Translations under genes and position numbers: made by a program
In this document: positions 1-7,853 of the stretch, piece after piece
Numbering within the stretch: position 1 is the stretch's first letter
Layout of the letters: every line of letters begins with the position of its first letter
The notes under the pieces: generated by a model
Told to the model about the DNA's origin: nothing
The model's input: only the letters and a program-made list of their open reading frames with translations
Databases searched by the model: none
Assembly: GCA_946481075.1 (NCBI GenBank)
Contig: CAMLMC010000002.1
Span: forward strand, 62,001 to 126,000
Direction: 5' to 3'
Origin: an uncultured Alphaproteobacteria bacterium
GTDB lineage: Bacteria; Pseudomonadota; Alphaproteobacteria; Micavibrionales; Micavibrionaceae
DNA length: 64,000 nt

Positions 1-501
1 GCCTTGGCGGTTCTGCAAAAACACCGCACCGCGCTCGATGGATTCGGGCGGTTGATCGCGCAGGCGCCGATGGCAGAACATCTCAAAACCAAGGGGCATT
101 TCTTCGCGCCGTGCGCCTATGAAATCAACGACCTCTCTGAACTCAAAGGTGAGGTCTTCGGACCTATCCTGCATGTTATTCGTTATAAAGCGTCTGATTT
201 TGACGTTGTCATTCGCCAGATCAATGAAACGGGTTACGGCCTGACCTTTGGCATTCACACCCGCATCGACAGCGTGGCGGAAAAGGCGGCGGATGCTGTA
301 TCGGCCGGAAATGTGTATGTGAACCGCTCCATCATCAGCGCGGTGGTGGGGGTCCAGCCCTTTGGCGGCAACGGCTTGTCGGGCACGGGGCCAAAGGCGG
401 GCGGGCCTTATTATCTGCACGCCTTCGCGGCGGAAAAAACGGTTTCCGTGAATACCACGGCCTCCGGCGGGAACGCTTCCCTTGTCATGCTGGAAGAATA
501 A
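1..501 (+). CDS. putA: PutA C-terminus (1-pyrroline-5-carboxylate dehydrogenase end), 5'-truncated by window
   Basis: This is the last ~166 codons of a frame that is open at the left window edge. It matches the C-terminal part of the aldehyde-dehydrogenase-fold P5C dehydrogenase domain of bifunctional proline utilisation protein PutA, which oxidises proline to glutamate. Supporting segments are EVFGPILHVIRY, GLTFGIHTRID, NVYVNRSIISAVVGVQPFGG and GLSGTGPKAGGP; the last two are highly typical of PutA. The catalytic Cys and the proline dehydrogenase domain lie upstream, outside the window, so a stand-alone P5C dehydrogenase (RocA-like) cannot be excluded. The TTG at base 4 is not taken as a start because the frame is open before it. 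purD follows 41 bp later on the same strand. Confidence 0.88.
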   Translation, partial: ALAVLQKHRTALDGFGRLIAQAPMAEHLKTKGHFFAPCAYEINDLSELKGEVFGPILHVIRYKASDFDVVIRQINETGYGLTFGIHTRIDSVAEKAADAVSAGNVYVNRSIISAVVGVQPFGGNGLSGTGPKAGGPYYLHAFAAEKTVSVNTTASGGNASLVMLEE

Positions 502-542
502 CGGCTATAGTCCCCCCGGATTTACTAGGGAGCCTTGTATAG

Positions 543-1838
543 ATGAAAGTCCTTGTTGTCGGCGGCGGTGGCCGCGAACATGCCCTTTGCTGGAAACTGG
601 CGCAAAGCCCGGATTGTTCCGAACTTTATGCTGCGCCCGGCAATCCCGGTATTGCAGATGTTGCGGAATGTATCTCCATCGCGGTTGACGATGTCGAAAT
701 GCTCGCCAAATTCGCTGTTGAGAAGGGGATTGATTTTGTCGTGGCGGGCGGTGAAGTCTCACTGGTCGCTGGTCTTCATGACCGTATGAAGGTGGAAAAC
801 ATTCCGGTCTTTGGCCCCACGCAAAGTGCAGCGCGTCTTGAAGGCTCCAAAGGGTTTACCAAAGACCTTTGCCGCAAATACAATATTCCTACTGCGGCCT
901 ATGAGCGTTTCACAGACATTGTAAAAGCTGAAGAGTTTATCCGCAAACTCGGTGCGCCTATCGTTATTAAGGCAGACGGACTTGCTGCCGGTAAAGGTGT
1001 TGTCGTTGCGATGACATTGGATGAAGCAATCGATGCCGCCAAAGATATGCTCTCGGGCAATTCATTCGGCGCATCGGGCGCGGAAGTCGTTATCGAAGAG
1101 TTCATGGACGGAGAAGAGCTGAGCTTCTTTGCTTTGACAGATGGAAAAACCGTTCTCGAATTCGCTTCGGCACAGGATCATAAGCGCGTCGGCGATGGCG
1201 ATGTTGGCCCCAACACGGGCGGTATGGGCGCCTATTCGCCTGCGCACCTACTAACGCCATCCCTGCAACAAAAAATCATGGACCGCATCATTTATCCGAC
1301 CGTCAAAGGGATGGAAGCGGACGGCGTGCCGTATCAAGGCATTTTGTATGCGGGTATTATGGTGGTGAAGGGCGACCCATACCTTATCGAATACAACGCT
1401 CGCTTTGGCGATCCGGAATGTCAGGTGATGTTGCCACGTCTGAACGACGATCTTTTGAAAATCCTTTTCGCCTGCGCGACCGAAAAACTGGATACGATTC
1501 CCGCGCTATCGTTCCAGCCAGATACAGCGCTCACCGTTGTCATGGCCGCGAAAGGCTATCCTGCGTCCTATGCGAAGGGCGGCGAGATCACGGGGATCGA
1601 TATAGCGGAATCTCTGGAAGACATTAAGGTTTTCCACGCGGGCACATCACGCGATGCGGATGGGAAATTGATATCCAGTGGTGGGCGCGTGCTTAACGTC
1701 ACGGCACTCGGCGCTGATGTTGCTCAGGCACAAAAGAAAGCTTATGCGGGCGTCGACAAGATCGTATGGTCCGATGGTTTCTGCCGCCGCGATATCGGCT
1801 GGCGTGCTGTAAAGGCTTTGAAGGACAGGGCCGCTTAA
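543..1838 (+). CDS. purD: Phosphoribosylamine--glycine ligase
   Basis: GAR synthetase is the cytosolic ATP-dependent ligase of the second step of de novo purine synthesis (5-phosphoribosylamine + glycine to GAR). The 431-residue length is standard. The N-terminus MKVLVVGGGGREHAL is the family's N-domain signature. The ATP-grasp part runs from about residue 100 to 300, with KADGLAAGKGV near 143 and the PurD signature RFGDPECQ near 287-294. The ATG at 543 follows a GGGAG ribosome-binding site in the short gap after putA. The stop is followed by a REP-like palindrome rather than a classic terminator. Identification is secure. Confidence 0.97.
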   Translation: MKVLVVGGGGREHALCWKLAQSPDCSELYAAPGNPGIADVAECISIAVDDVEMLAKFAVEKGIDFVVAGGEVSLVAGLHDRMKVENIPVFGPTQSAARLEGSKGFTKDLCRKYNIPTAAYERFTDIVKAEEFIRKLGAPIVIKADGLAAGKGVVVAMTLDEAIDAAKDMLSGNSFGASGAEVVIEEFMDGEELSFFALTDGKTVLEFASAQDHKRVGDGDVGPNTGGMGAYSPAHLLTPSLQQKIMDRIIYPTVKGMEADGVPYQGILYAGIMVVKGDPYLIEYNARFGDPECQVMLPRLNDDLLKILFACATEKLDTIPALSFQPDTALTVVMAAKGYPASYAKGGEITGIDIAESLEDIKVFHAGTSRDADGKLISSGGRVLNVTALGADVAQAQKKAYAGVDKIVWSDGFCRRDIGWRAVKALKDRAA

Positions 1839-1848
1839 CTTTCCTATT

Positions 1849-1958
1849 CGTCATTGCGAGAAGGCCTTTAGGCCGACGAAGCAATCCAGCTTGCAATATT
1901 GCCCCAATCACCGTGGGATGGATTGCCGCGTCGCACTTTCGTGCTCCTCGCAATGACG
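1849..1958. repeat. REP-like nested palindromic repeat between purD and tadA
   Basis: An intergenic element of about 110 bp with nested inverted arms. The outer arms are CGTCATTGCGAG (1849-1860) and CTCGCAATGACG (1947-1958). An inner pair is GCAATCCA (1881-1888) with TGGATTGC (1919-1926). A small internal hairpin GGCCTTTAGGCC sits at about 1863-1874. This sequence type is a known dispersed palindromic repeat in several alphaproteobacteria. It lies between the convergent 3' ends of purD and tadA, where its fold could stop transcription from both sides; that role is inference. Confidence 0.85.
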
Positions 1959-1966
1959 GAATTACC

Positions 1967-2425
1967 CTATCTCCGCGAGCTAAAAAAATCTTTCAGGATT
2001 TGTCCGGCTTCATCTGCCATGGTGCCGTGGCTTACTTCTATCTTATGATGACAGGTCGGCTGCTCATAAAATTTTCCGCCGTGCAGAACGCCGCCGCCTT
2101 TTGGATCTTGGGCCGCAAAAACCAGTTTTCGAATTCTTGCAAACGCAATCGCTGCCGCGCACATCGCGCACGGCTCTAGTGTGACATAAAGATCGTATCC
2201 CGGAATCCGCTGCGCCCCAACCTTTGCACATTGTTCACGGATGACCATAATCTCCGCGTGGGCGGTCGGGTCTGAATTGGTAATGGTCTGGTTGGCCGCC
2301 CGTCCGACAATCTCGCCGCTGACGGAATCGACCAAAACCGCGCCGATCGGCACCTCGCCGAGGGCGCCAGCGCGTTTCGCCTCTTCCATTGCGGCGCTCA
2401 TATAGATATGGTCGTTTCCAGACAT
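1967..2425 (-). CDS. tadA: tRNA-specific adenosine deaminase TadA
   Basis: Converts the wobble adenosine A34 of tRNA-Arg(ACG) to inosine. The 152-residue product has the zinc-dependent cytidine-deaminase fold: HAE at residues 56-58 supplies one zinc ligand and the proton-shuttle Glu, and PCAMC at 85-89 supplies the two Cys ligands. The ATG at 2425 (MSGNDHIYMS) is chosen; an upstream in-frame start at 2485 would add 20 residues unlike the family and overlap the divergent rluB start at 2439. rluB starts 14 bp away on the other strand, so the two genes share a very short promoter region. Confidence 0.93.
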   Translation of the reverse strand: MSGNDHIYMSAAMEEAKRAGALGEVPIGAVLVDSVSGEIVGRAANQTITNSDPTAHAEIMVIREQCAKVGAQRIPGYDLYVTLEPCAMCAAAIAFARIRKLVFAAQDPKGGGVLHGGKFYEQPTCHHKIEVSHGTMADEAGQILKDFFSSRR

Positions 2426-2438
2426 AGGATTTTTAATA

Positions 2439-3182
2439 ATGGAAAATGACGAGGAAAGCAAAGGCGAACGGATTGCCAAGGTCATGGCGCGGGCAGGGCT
2501 GTGCTCGCGGCGCGATGCCGAGAAATGGATCGAGGCGGGCCGCGTTTCCGTGAACGGTAAGTTCCTGACATCGCCTGCCTATGCCGTAAAGCCGGGTGAT
2601 CAGGTTGAAGTAGACGGCCAGAAGCTCAAAACCGCGGAAGAAACGCGGCTGTTTCTCTATCACAAACCGGCGGGCCTTGTGACGACCGCGCGCGATGAAA
2701 AGGGCCGTAAAACCATTTTCGATGCGCTGCCCCGCGAAATCGGCCGCGTGGTCAGCGTCGGCCGCCTCGACCTCAACACCGAAGGCTTGCTGCTCTTGAC
2801 GAATGACGGCGAATTGTCGCGCTATCTGGAACTGCCCGCCAACGGGCTTGTGCGCACGTATCGTGTGCGTGCGCATGGGAAGGTGAGCCTTGATCAACTG
2901 GCGCGTCTGAAGAAGGGTCTCAAATGGAAGGGCGTCCATTACGGCCCGATGGAAGCGCGCCTTGAAACCACACAAGGCACCAATTCGTGGATCGAGATAT
3001 CGCTGGCGGAAGGCAAGAACCGCGAGGTGCGGAATGTCATGGAGGCGTTGGGGCTTGAGGTCAACCGGCTGATCCGCCTGTCCTATGGGCCATTCCATTT
3101 GGGTAATCTGCCGCGCGGCTCTGTCCTTGAAATCAAACGCGGCGTAATGAAGGAACAGCTCAAAGGATTTTTCAAGAAGTGA
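2439..3182 (+). CDS. rluB: 23S rRNA pseudouridine synthase, RluB/RsuA family
   Basis: A pseudouridine synthase of the RsuA/RluB/RluE/RluF family, which isomerises uridine in rRNA. At the N-terminus (about residues 10-70) is an S4 RNA-binding domain (KVMARAGLCSRRDAEKWIEAGRVSVNG). The catalytic domain follows with GRLDLNTEGLLLLTNDG, which carries the catalytic Asp near residue 111. The family is clear, but assignment to RluB rather than a sibling rests on size (247 residues) and is moderate. The stop overlaps the GTG start of rsmD by 4 bp, so the two rRNA modification genes are translationally coupled. Confidence 0.9.
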   Translation: MENDEESKGERIAKVMARAGLCSRRDAEKWIEAGRVSVNGKFLTSPAYAVKPGDQVEVDGQKLKTAEETRLFLYHKPAGLVTTARDEKGRKTIFDALPREIGRVVSVGRLDLNTEGLLLLTNDGELSRYLELPANGLVRTYRVRAHGKVSLDQLARLKKGLKWKGVHYGPMEARLETTQGTNSWIEISLAEGKNREVRNVMEALGLEVNRLIRLSYGPFHLGNLPRGSVLEIKRGVMKEQLKGFFKK

Positions 3183-3733
3183 GGGTTACGGGCGGGGAAT
3201 ATCGCGGACGCATTCTGGAGGCGCCGAAAGGGAACGATGTCCGCCCGACATCGGATAAGGTCCGCCTTGCGATTTTCAACATGCTCAATAGCCGCGGTCT
3301 GATCGATGATGCCGTTGTGCTCGATGCGTTTTGCGGGACAGGTGCGCTGGGCATCGAGGCGATTTCGTGGGGCGCGAGCGAAGCGGTTTTTGTTGATAAA
3401 GCGCGGTCTTCGCTCGATCTTGCCAGACGCAACTGCGCCACATTGGGGATTGAAGCGGCGCATTTTATCCTGAAGGATTCTTCAAAGATTGGTCCTAAGC
3501 CGGATTCGGTGCCTGAAGCAAACCTGATATTTCTGGATCCGCCATATCGGAAGGATCTTGTGCGTCTATCACTGGAAACACTTCACCAAAATGGGTGGCT
3601 ATCCCAAACAGGACATTCAATCCTTGTCGAGTGCGAACGCCAGCTTGATCCGGGCGCAATAACTCAAGCGGGATATGACATCCTCGTGACAAAAGACTAT
3701 GGCGATACGCGTGTTCTGCTGGCGCAAAAGTAA
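3179..3733 (+). CDS. rsmD: 16S rRNA (guanine(966)-N(2))-methyltransferase RsmD
   Basis: SAM-dependent methylation of G966 in 16S rRNA. The 184-residue protein starts with MRVTGGEYRGRILEAPKG, then has the family segment RPTSDKVRLAIFNML, the SAM-binding loop DAFCGTGALG at about residues 49-58, and the catalytic FLDPPY motif near 118-123. The start is GTG, overlapping the rluB stop by 4 bp. The last 239 bp of the gene lie opposite the 3' end of the convergent HAD gene, whose frame stays open through the rsmD stop. Confidence 0.95.
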   Translation: MRVTGGEYRGRILEAPKGNDVRPTSDKVRLAIFNMLNSRGLIDDAVVLDAFCGTGALGIEAISWGASEAVFVDKARSSLDLARRNCATLGIEAAHFILKDSSKIGPKPDSVPEANLIFLDPPYRKDLVRLSLETLHQNGWLSQTGHSILVECERQLDPGAITQAGYDILVTKDYGDTRVLLAQK

Positions 3734-4661
3734 AATGGTCGTGAAGTTCATCAAGACTTTTGCGCAAGACGGTGTAATCATCACGCGTTAAATATAAATC
3801 CAGTTGTTCCTGTATGGCCTCTATCCCGTATTTATAGCGCGGCGAGGCGAATTGTCTCAGCATGGCAATAGTGCGCCCATCATGGTTCGATCCGTTCTGA
3901 TACCACGCCGCATGCATGCCGGATTGAAGGGCCGCGAACACATCCTTGTTGCTGTCGCCAATCATCAGTGTGTTTTCGGGCAGAGCTTTAAAATCCCCCA
4001 TGATGGCGCGTCCACGGCCATTCTCCGTTCGTTCCGGCGTTGCGGGTTTCCACCCTTTGGGATCCGCGCAAATCACCATCCGCTGTTTGAAGGCGCGTAT
4101 AAATTCATCATCAATATCCCAAAGGGAAAGACTGTCGCATTCCGCGGATGGCATGACATAGAATTTATCGATCAGAGATAAAGTTTCCTTCATCTCCTTC
4201 GTGCGATATCCCAGATTTTTGCACGCGCTGTGAAACCGGCGGATCACGGTTGGCGCGTCGGAATCGGTCCAGATGGCGGCGGTTGTACCCGCCTTCTTTA
4301 AATCTCTTAGGAACCCGATGGTTTCCGGATAAAAAATCGTTTGTTTTCTCCAGTCATGGAAAAAACGGCTGCGGATATTGCGGCGGATGATTTCGCGTTC
4401 ATATTGCCCCTGCGGGTCGGAAACTTCGGGGATCAGTCCCTGCTTTTTCAGGAAGTGGGACAACCCGCCGTAATCGTTGAAACGGTGCTGTCCGATGGCT
4501 TCGTTCTGAATGCAATGGCGGAGTTTTTCAGGGTCGGCCCCAAGGTAATCGATCAGGTCGCGGATGGCCGGTTCCATGCAGGCGGCCCATGGCTTATAGG
4601 CCTGCCAGATCGTGTCGTCGGCATCGAAAATGACCAGTTTGATATTGGGCTTGGCCGTCAT
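3495..4661 (-). CDS. HAD-superfamily hydrolase with extended C-terminus
   Basis: A haloacid-dehalogenase-type phosphatase, probably cytosolic, substrate unknown. Motif I is FDADDTIW, with the nucleophile and general-acid Asp at residues 13 and 15 when the ATG at 4661 is used. Motif II is probably IWTDSDAPT, and motif IV is MIGDSNKDVFAALQSG. The frame is open further upstream to 4808, but that stretch (MDDEKAGHKAQ...) does not resemble the family. The frame also continues about 80 codons past the rsmD stop to 3495; this tail reads as antisense of rsmD and matches nothing I recognise. The natural end may be near LHDHF at about 3740, so the C-terminus is uncertain. Confidence 0.75.
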   Translation of the reverse strand: MTAKPNIKLVIFDADDTIWQAYKPWAACMEPAIRDLIDYLGADPEKLRHCIQNEAIGQHRFNDYGGLSHFLKKQGLIPEVSDPQGQYEREIIRRNIRSRFFHDWRKQTIFYPETIGFLRDLKKAGTTAAIWTDSDAPTVIRRFHSACKNLGYRTKEMKETLSLIDKFYVMPSAECDSLSLWDIDDEFIRAFKQRMVICADPKGWKPATPERTENGRGRAIMGDFKALPENTLMIGDSNKDVFAALQSGMHAAWYQNGSNHDGRTIAMLRQFASPRYKYGIEAIQEQLDLYLTRDDYTVLRKSLDELHDHFTFAPAEHAYRHSLLSRGCHIPLELLRPDQAGVRTRQGLNVLFGIATHFGEVFPVIDAQDPSDMADPEISGLLQAPNPA

Positions 4662-4742
4662 GATGTTTTCATAAAGATGCGCACTTGCAAAGGCAAGATA
4701 TATTTGATTGCGCGGCGCACATATCCGGATACAATTTGATGC

Positions 4743-4946
4743 ATGGTCTATGTCTTTGGCATCGCTGGCTTTATTCTGGGCTTTGTGGCCGGCCTTTTCG
4801 TCATCCACTTATTTCTTAAGAATTTGTCTCGCCGTGAATTGGTGCAGGACAAATCGCTCCGCTGGACCTACGGTTTGGCGGTTTGGATAATGGCAGGAAT
4901 TGGTACGGCGCTGGGGCTATGGCTGGCGGACCGTTCGGGGTTTTAA
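4743..4946 (+). CDS. Small hypothetical membrane protein (67 aa)
   Basis: Not recognised as a named family. Two hydrophobic segments are visible: about residues 3-25 (VFGIAGFILGFVAGLFVIHLF) and 45-62 (GLAVWIMAGIGTALGLWL), with a charged loop between them (LSRRELVQDKSLRW), suggesting a two-helix inner-membrane protein. It ends 12 bp before the cytochrome b561-YceI gene on the same strand, so the two are probably cotranscribed. No convincing ribosome-binding site is seen before the ATG. The gene is plausible from length, hydrophobic pattern and position, not from homology. Confidence 0.6.
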   Translation: MVYVFGIAGFILGFVAGLFVIHLFLKNLSRRELVQDKSLRWTYGLAVWIMAGIGTALGLWLADRSGF

Positions 4947-4958
4947 AAGAGAGAAAAT

Positions 4959-6161
4959 ATGATGCAACTCGCAAACGATGATGAGCGATACGGCCTCATC
5001 CATAAAATATTTCACTGGGTGATTGCGGTCCTGATTTTGGGGCTTATTCCCGTCGGGCTTGGGATGGCTCAGATGGAAAACTCGCCGTTGAAATTCGAAA
5101 TCTATGCCATGCATAAATCTTTCGGGCTTTTGGTTCTCTTTCTCGGTGTTCTGCGCCTACTATGGCGGTTTTTTTCACCTGCGCCGGAACATCTCGAAAC
5201 GCATAAGCCGTGGGAGGTCCCGCTCGCAGCTGCCGCGCATTTCTGGCTTTATATCTGCATTATCGGAATGCCGCTGACTGGCTGGCTCATGTCGTCGGCT
5301 GCCGAATTTCCGGTGCCCTTCTTCGGCGCACAGTTGCCGCATATTATCGGTAAGGACGAAAATCTGGCGGGGCTCTTTGGGCAAGCGCATGAGGTCCTTG
5401 CCTATACATTGCTTTTTGTTCTGGCACTGCATATGGCGGGCGCGTTGAAACACCATGTCATCGATAAGGATGAAACACTGCAACGGATGAGCTGGATGAA
5501 AGCGGGCATCGGGCTTGCGGCACTGATCGTTCTGGTTGCGGGCGGATCTTATGCGTTATCCGGTCTGGCTATATTCAAAAGCCTGCAAAAACCCGGCGCG
5601 CAAATTGCCGCACCCGAAGATGAAGCCGCGGCCGCAAGGACAAATGTTGACACAAGCAATCTCGGTGAAAACGGATGGGCTATTGTAAAAGAACAGAGCA
5701 AGCTCGCCTTTAAGGCTTCGCTCTACGGCTCCGAATTCGAAGGCGTGTTCAATGATTTCGATGGTACGATCCGCTTTAATCCCGATAATCTGGCCTCTTC
5801 TTCGGCCGATATCCGGATTGATATGATGAATGTCACAACGGGGGATGCCGACCGCGACGCGAATATCAAGAACAGCGAGTGGTTCGATTCGCAAAATCAC
5901 CCCGAAAGCCGCTTCCAGACCATCCAGTTCGAACAGGCGGACGGCAACAAATACATCGCCATCGGAAACTTGAGCATTCGCGGCATCACGATGCCGGTCG
6001 CGTTGCCCTTTACGCTGGATATCACTGGTAATACGGCCAAGATGAAGGGGGAGCTGATCTTGAACCGTCTCGATTTCCGCATCGGCACGGGGCAGTGGGC
6101 GGACGGTCAATCTGTCGGCCTGCCCGTGAAGGTTCTGGTCGATCTGACGGCAGTGCGATAA
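4959..6161 (+). CDS. Cytochrome b561 - YceI fusion protein
   Basis: Two domains in one 400-residue chain. Residues ~10-180 are a cytochrome b561-type di-haem membrane domain with four hydrophobic helices; candidate haem ligands are His16 and His19 in LIHKIFHW, the His in AMHKSFG, and two further His in the fourth helix region. A fifth helix (GIGLAALIVLVAGGSYALSG) leads to a periplasmic C-terminal YceI lipocalin-like domain (~235-400; FKASLYGSEFEGVFNDFDGTI, LSIRGITMPVALPF). YceI-family proteins bind polyprenyl lipids. In enterobacteria a b561 gene (yceJ) sits next to yceI, so the fusion suggests joint work on a quinone-like or isoprenoid substrate (inference). A GAGAGAA-type ribosome-binding site precedes the ATG. 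Confidence 0.88.
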   Translation: MMQLANDDERYGLIHKIFHWVIAVLILGLIPVGLGMAQMENSPLKFEIYAMHKSFGLLVLFLGVLRLLWRFFSPAPEHLETHKPWEVPLAAAAHFWLYICIIGMPLTGWLMSSAAEFPVPFFGAQLPHIIGKDENLAGLFGQAHEVLAYTLLFVLALHMAGALKHHVIDKDETLQRMSWMKAGIGLAALIVLVAGGSYALSGLAIFKSLQKPGAQIAAPEDEAAAARTNVDTSNLGENGWAIVKEQSKLAFKASLYGSEFEGVFNDFDGTIRFNPDNLASSSADIRIDMMNVTTGDADRDANIKNSEWFDSQNHPESRFQTIQFEQADGNKYIAIGNLSIRGITMPVALPFTLDITGNTAKMKGELILNRLDFRIGTGQWADGQSVGLPVKVLVDLTAVR

Positions 6162-6208
6162 ATTCACCCTGTTCATTGTGATTTCAATAAGGTAGGATCA
6201 TTCTCATA

Positions 6209-6877
6209 ATGAGAACCCTCTATCATGTATGGCTCCATCCTTTTTCGCGGAAAGTGCGGCTCGCACTGGCCGAAAAGAAGCTGGAATTCGAACTGCAGGT
6301 GGAGAAAATCTGGGAACGCCGTACGGCGTTCCTCGCGATGAACCCGGCGGGCGACGTGCCGGTTCTGGTTGAATCGGATGGAACGATTCTGTCAAATAGC
6401 CAGGTGATCTGCGAATATCTCGAAGAAGTTTACCCGGAAACCAATCTTCTGGGCGCGGACCCGATGCAACGCGCGGAAACGCGCCGCCTTGTCGGGTGGT
6501 TCGATGTGAAATTCAACCGCGAAGTGACGGACAATCTTGTCGGTGAAAAACTGATGAAGCGTTTCCTGAAACTGGGGGAGCCGCATGGCCCTTCCATCCG
6601 CGCAGGACATGCCAATATTCACTACCACCTCGATTACATCGGCTTCCTGTGCGAAAAACGCAAATGGCTGGCGGGTGAGGCATTCAGCCTTGCCGATATC
6701 GCGGCGGCATCTCATCTGTCCTGCATCGATTATATCGGCGATGTCCCATGGGACGAACATCATGCGGCCCGTGATTGGTATTCCCGTGTGAAGTCGCGCC
6801 CCGGCTTTAAGTCGCTGCTGGAAGACCGGATACCGGGCTTTACGCCTGTGGAACACTACGAAAACGTAGATTTTTAA
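6209..6877 (+). CDS. Glutathione S-transferase family protein
   Basis: 222 residues with a GST fold. The N-terminal thioredoxin-like domain (~1-80) contains HPFSRKVRLALAEKKLEFEL, the cis-Pro region NPAGDVPVLVESDG and the glutathione gamma-glutamyl site SNSQVICEYLEE. The alpha-helical C-terminal domain (~90-210) includes FSLADIAAASHLSCIDYIGD, the usual N-capping region of GST helix 6. The active-site residue is probably a Ser or Tyr near residues 13-14. Substrate is unknown; stress and detoxification roles are typical for the family. It stands between the b561-YceI gene and the epimerase-like gene, all in the same direction with gaps of 40-50 bp. Confidence 0.88.
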   Translation: MRTLYHVWLHPFSRKVRLALAEKKLEFELQVEKIWERRTAFLAMNPAGDVPVLVESDGTILSNSQVICEYLEEVYPETNLLGADPMQRAETRRLVGWFDVKFNREVTDNLVGEKLMKRFLKLGEPHGPSIRAGHANIHYHLDYIGFLCEKRKWLAGEAFSLADIAAASHLSCIDYIGDVPWDEHHAARDWYSRVKSRPGFKSLLEDRIPGFTPVEHYENVDF

Positions 6878-6917
6878 ACAGTCCCGAACCGGACAAATCA
6901 AATAACAAAAAGACGGT

Positions 6918-7853
6918 GTGAAATTGGTTCAGGCAATGAAAAAACTATTCTGTTTCGGGTATGGCTATACCTGTGACTACCTCGCGCATGAATTGATGCG
7001 CAAGGGTGATTGGTGTATCGCCGGCACGACTCGCGACCCCGAAAAAAGGGCCTTTTTGCGCAATCAGGGCGTAAAGGCCTATCTTTTTGATTATGAACAT
7101 CCGCTGGGTGACCCGTATTCCATTCTGGAAGGCACGACGCATTTGCTGATTTCCACACCACCCGATGATATGGGCGACCCGGCCTTTGCCATGCATGCCG
7201 AAGATATCCTGAACATTAAATCTCTTGAATGGGTCGGCTATCTGTCCACGACCGGCGTTTATGGAGACCGCGATGGCGGGACGGTGGATGAAACGTCCGA
7301 AATTCGTCCGAACAACCAGCGCGGTTCCCGCCGCGTCCGTGCCGAGGCGCAATGGTATTCTCTTTTTGAAGAAGCGGGGATTCCGCTGCATGTCTTTCGC
7401 CTTGCGGGAATTTACGGGCCGGGACGCAGTGCGCTTGATTCGGTGCGCGCCGGTGTCGCAAGGCGCATCAACAAACCGGGGCAGGTGTTTAACCGCATCC
7501 ATGTTGAAGATATCGTCCAGACATTGATCGCATCGATGAACAACCCCAATCCGGGCGCAGCCTATAATCTATCGGATGATGATCCGGTGCCGAGCTGGCA
7601 AGTGATTACGTATGCTTGCGAATTGCTGGGAATTACGCCTCCGCCCTTGATGCCCTATGAAGAGGCGGACATGGCCCCGATCGCGCGGAGTTTTTACAAG
7701 GACAATAAGCGCGTTCTCAACAACCGCATCAAATCCGAACTGGGTGTTACGCTTAAATATCCGGACTATCGCAAAGGCCTTGAAGCCTGTCTCGCATCGG
7801 AAAGCGCCGCGGACGCGGCCAGCTATCTACCGGCCGAAGCCTCGGAAAATTAA
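6918..7853 (+). CDS. NAD-dependent epimerase/SDR-like protein (YeeZ type)
   Basis: An extended short-chain dehydrogenase-like protein of 311 residues. The N-terminal Rossmann loop is FGYGYTCDYLA, a variant of GxGxxG. Other family marks are YLSTTGVYGDRDGGTVDE, VFRLAGIYGPGRSALD, HVEDIVQTLIASM and AAYNLSDDDP. This pattern fits the YeeZ branch of NAD(P)-dependent nucleoside-diphosphate-sugar epimerase-like proteins; the reaction is unknown. Two starts are possible: GTG at 6918 and ATG at 6936, and the latter places the Rossmann strand right at the N-terminus. The stop overlaps the convergent Hsp70-like gene by 4 bp. Confidence 0.82.
   Translation: MKLVQAMKKLFCFGYGYTCDYLAHELMRKGDWCIAGTTRDPEKRAFLRNQGVKAYLFDYEHPLGDPYSILEGTTHLLISTPPDDMGDPAFAMHAEDILNIKSLEWVGYLSTTGVYGDRDGGTVDETSEIRPNNQRGSRRVRAEAQWYSLFEEAGIPLHVFRLAGIYGPGRSALDSVRAGVARRINKPGQVFNRIHVEDIVQTLIASMNNPNPGAAYNLSDDDPVPSWQVITYACELLGITPPPLMPYEEADMAPIARSFYKDNKRVLNNRIKSELGVTLKYPDYRKGLEACLASESAADAASYLPAEASEN

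Noticed and set aside
2433..3098. 221-codon frame antisense to rluB
   Set aside because: Mirror of the conserved S4/pseudouridine synthase frame.
4662..4808. N-terminal extension of the HAD protein from 4808
   Set aside because: The added residues lack family resemblance and place the nucleophile Asp too far from the N-terminus; ATG 4661 fits the HAD layout.
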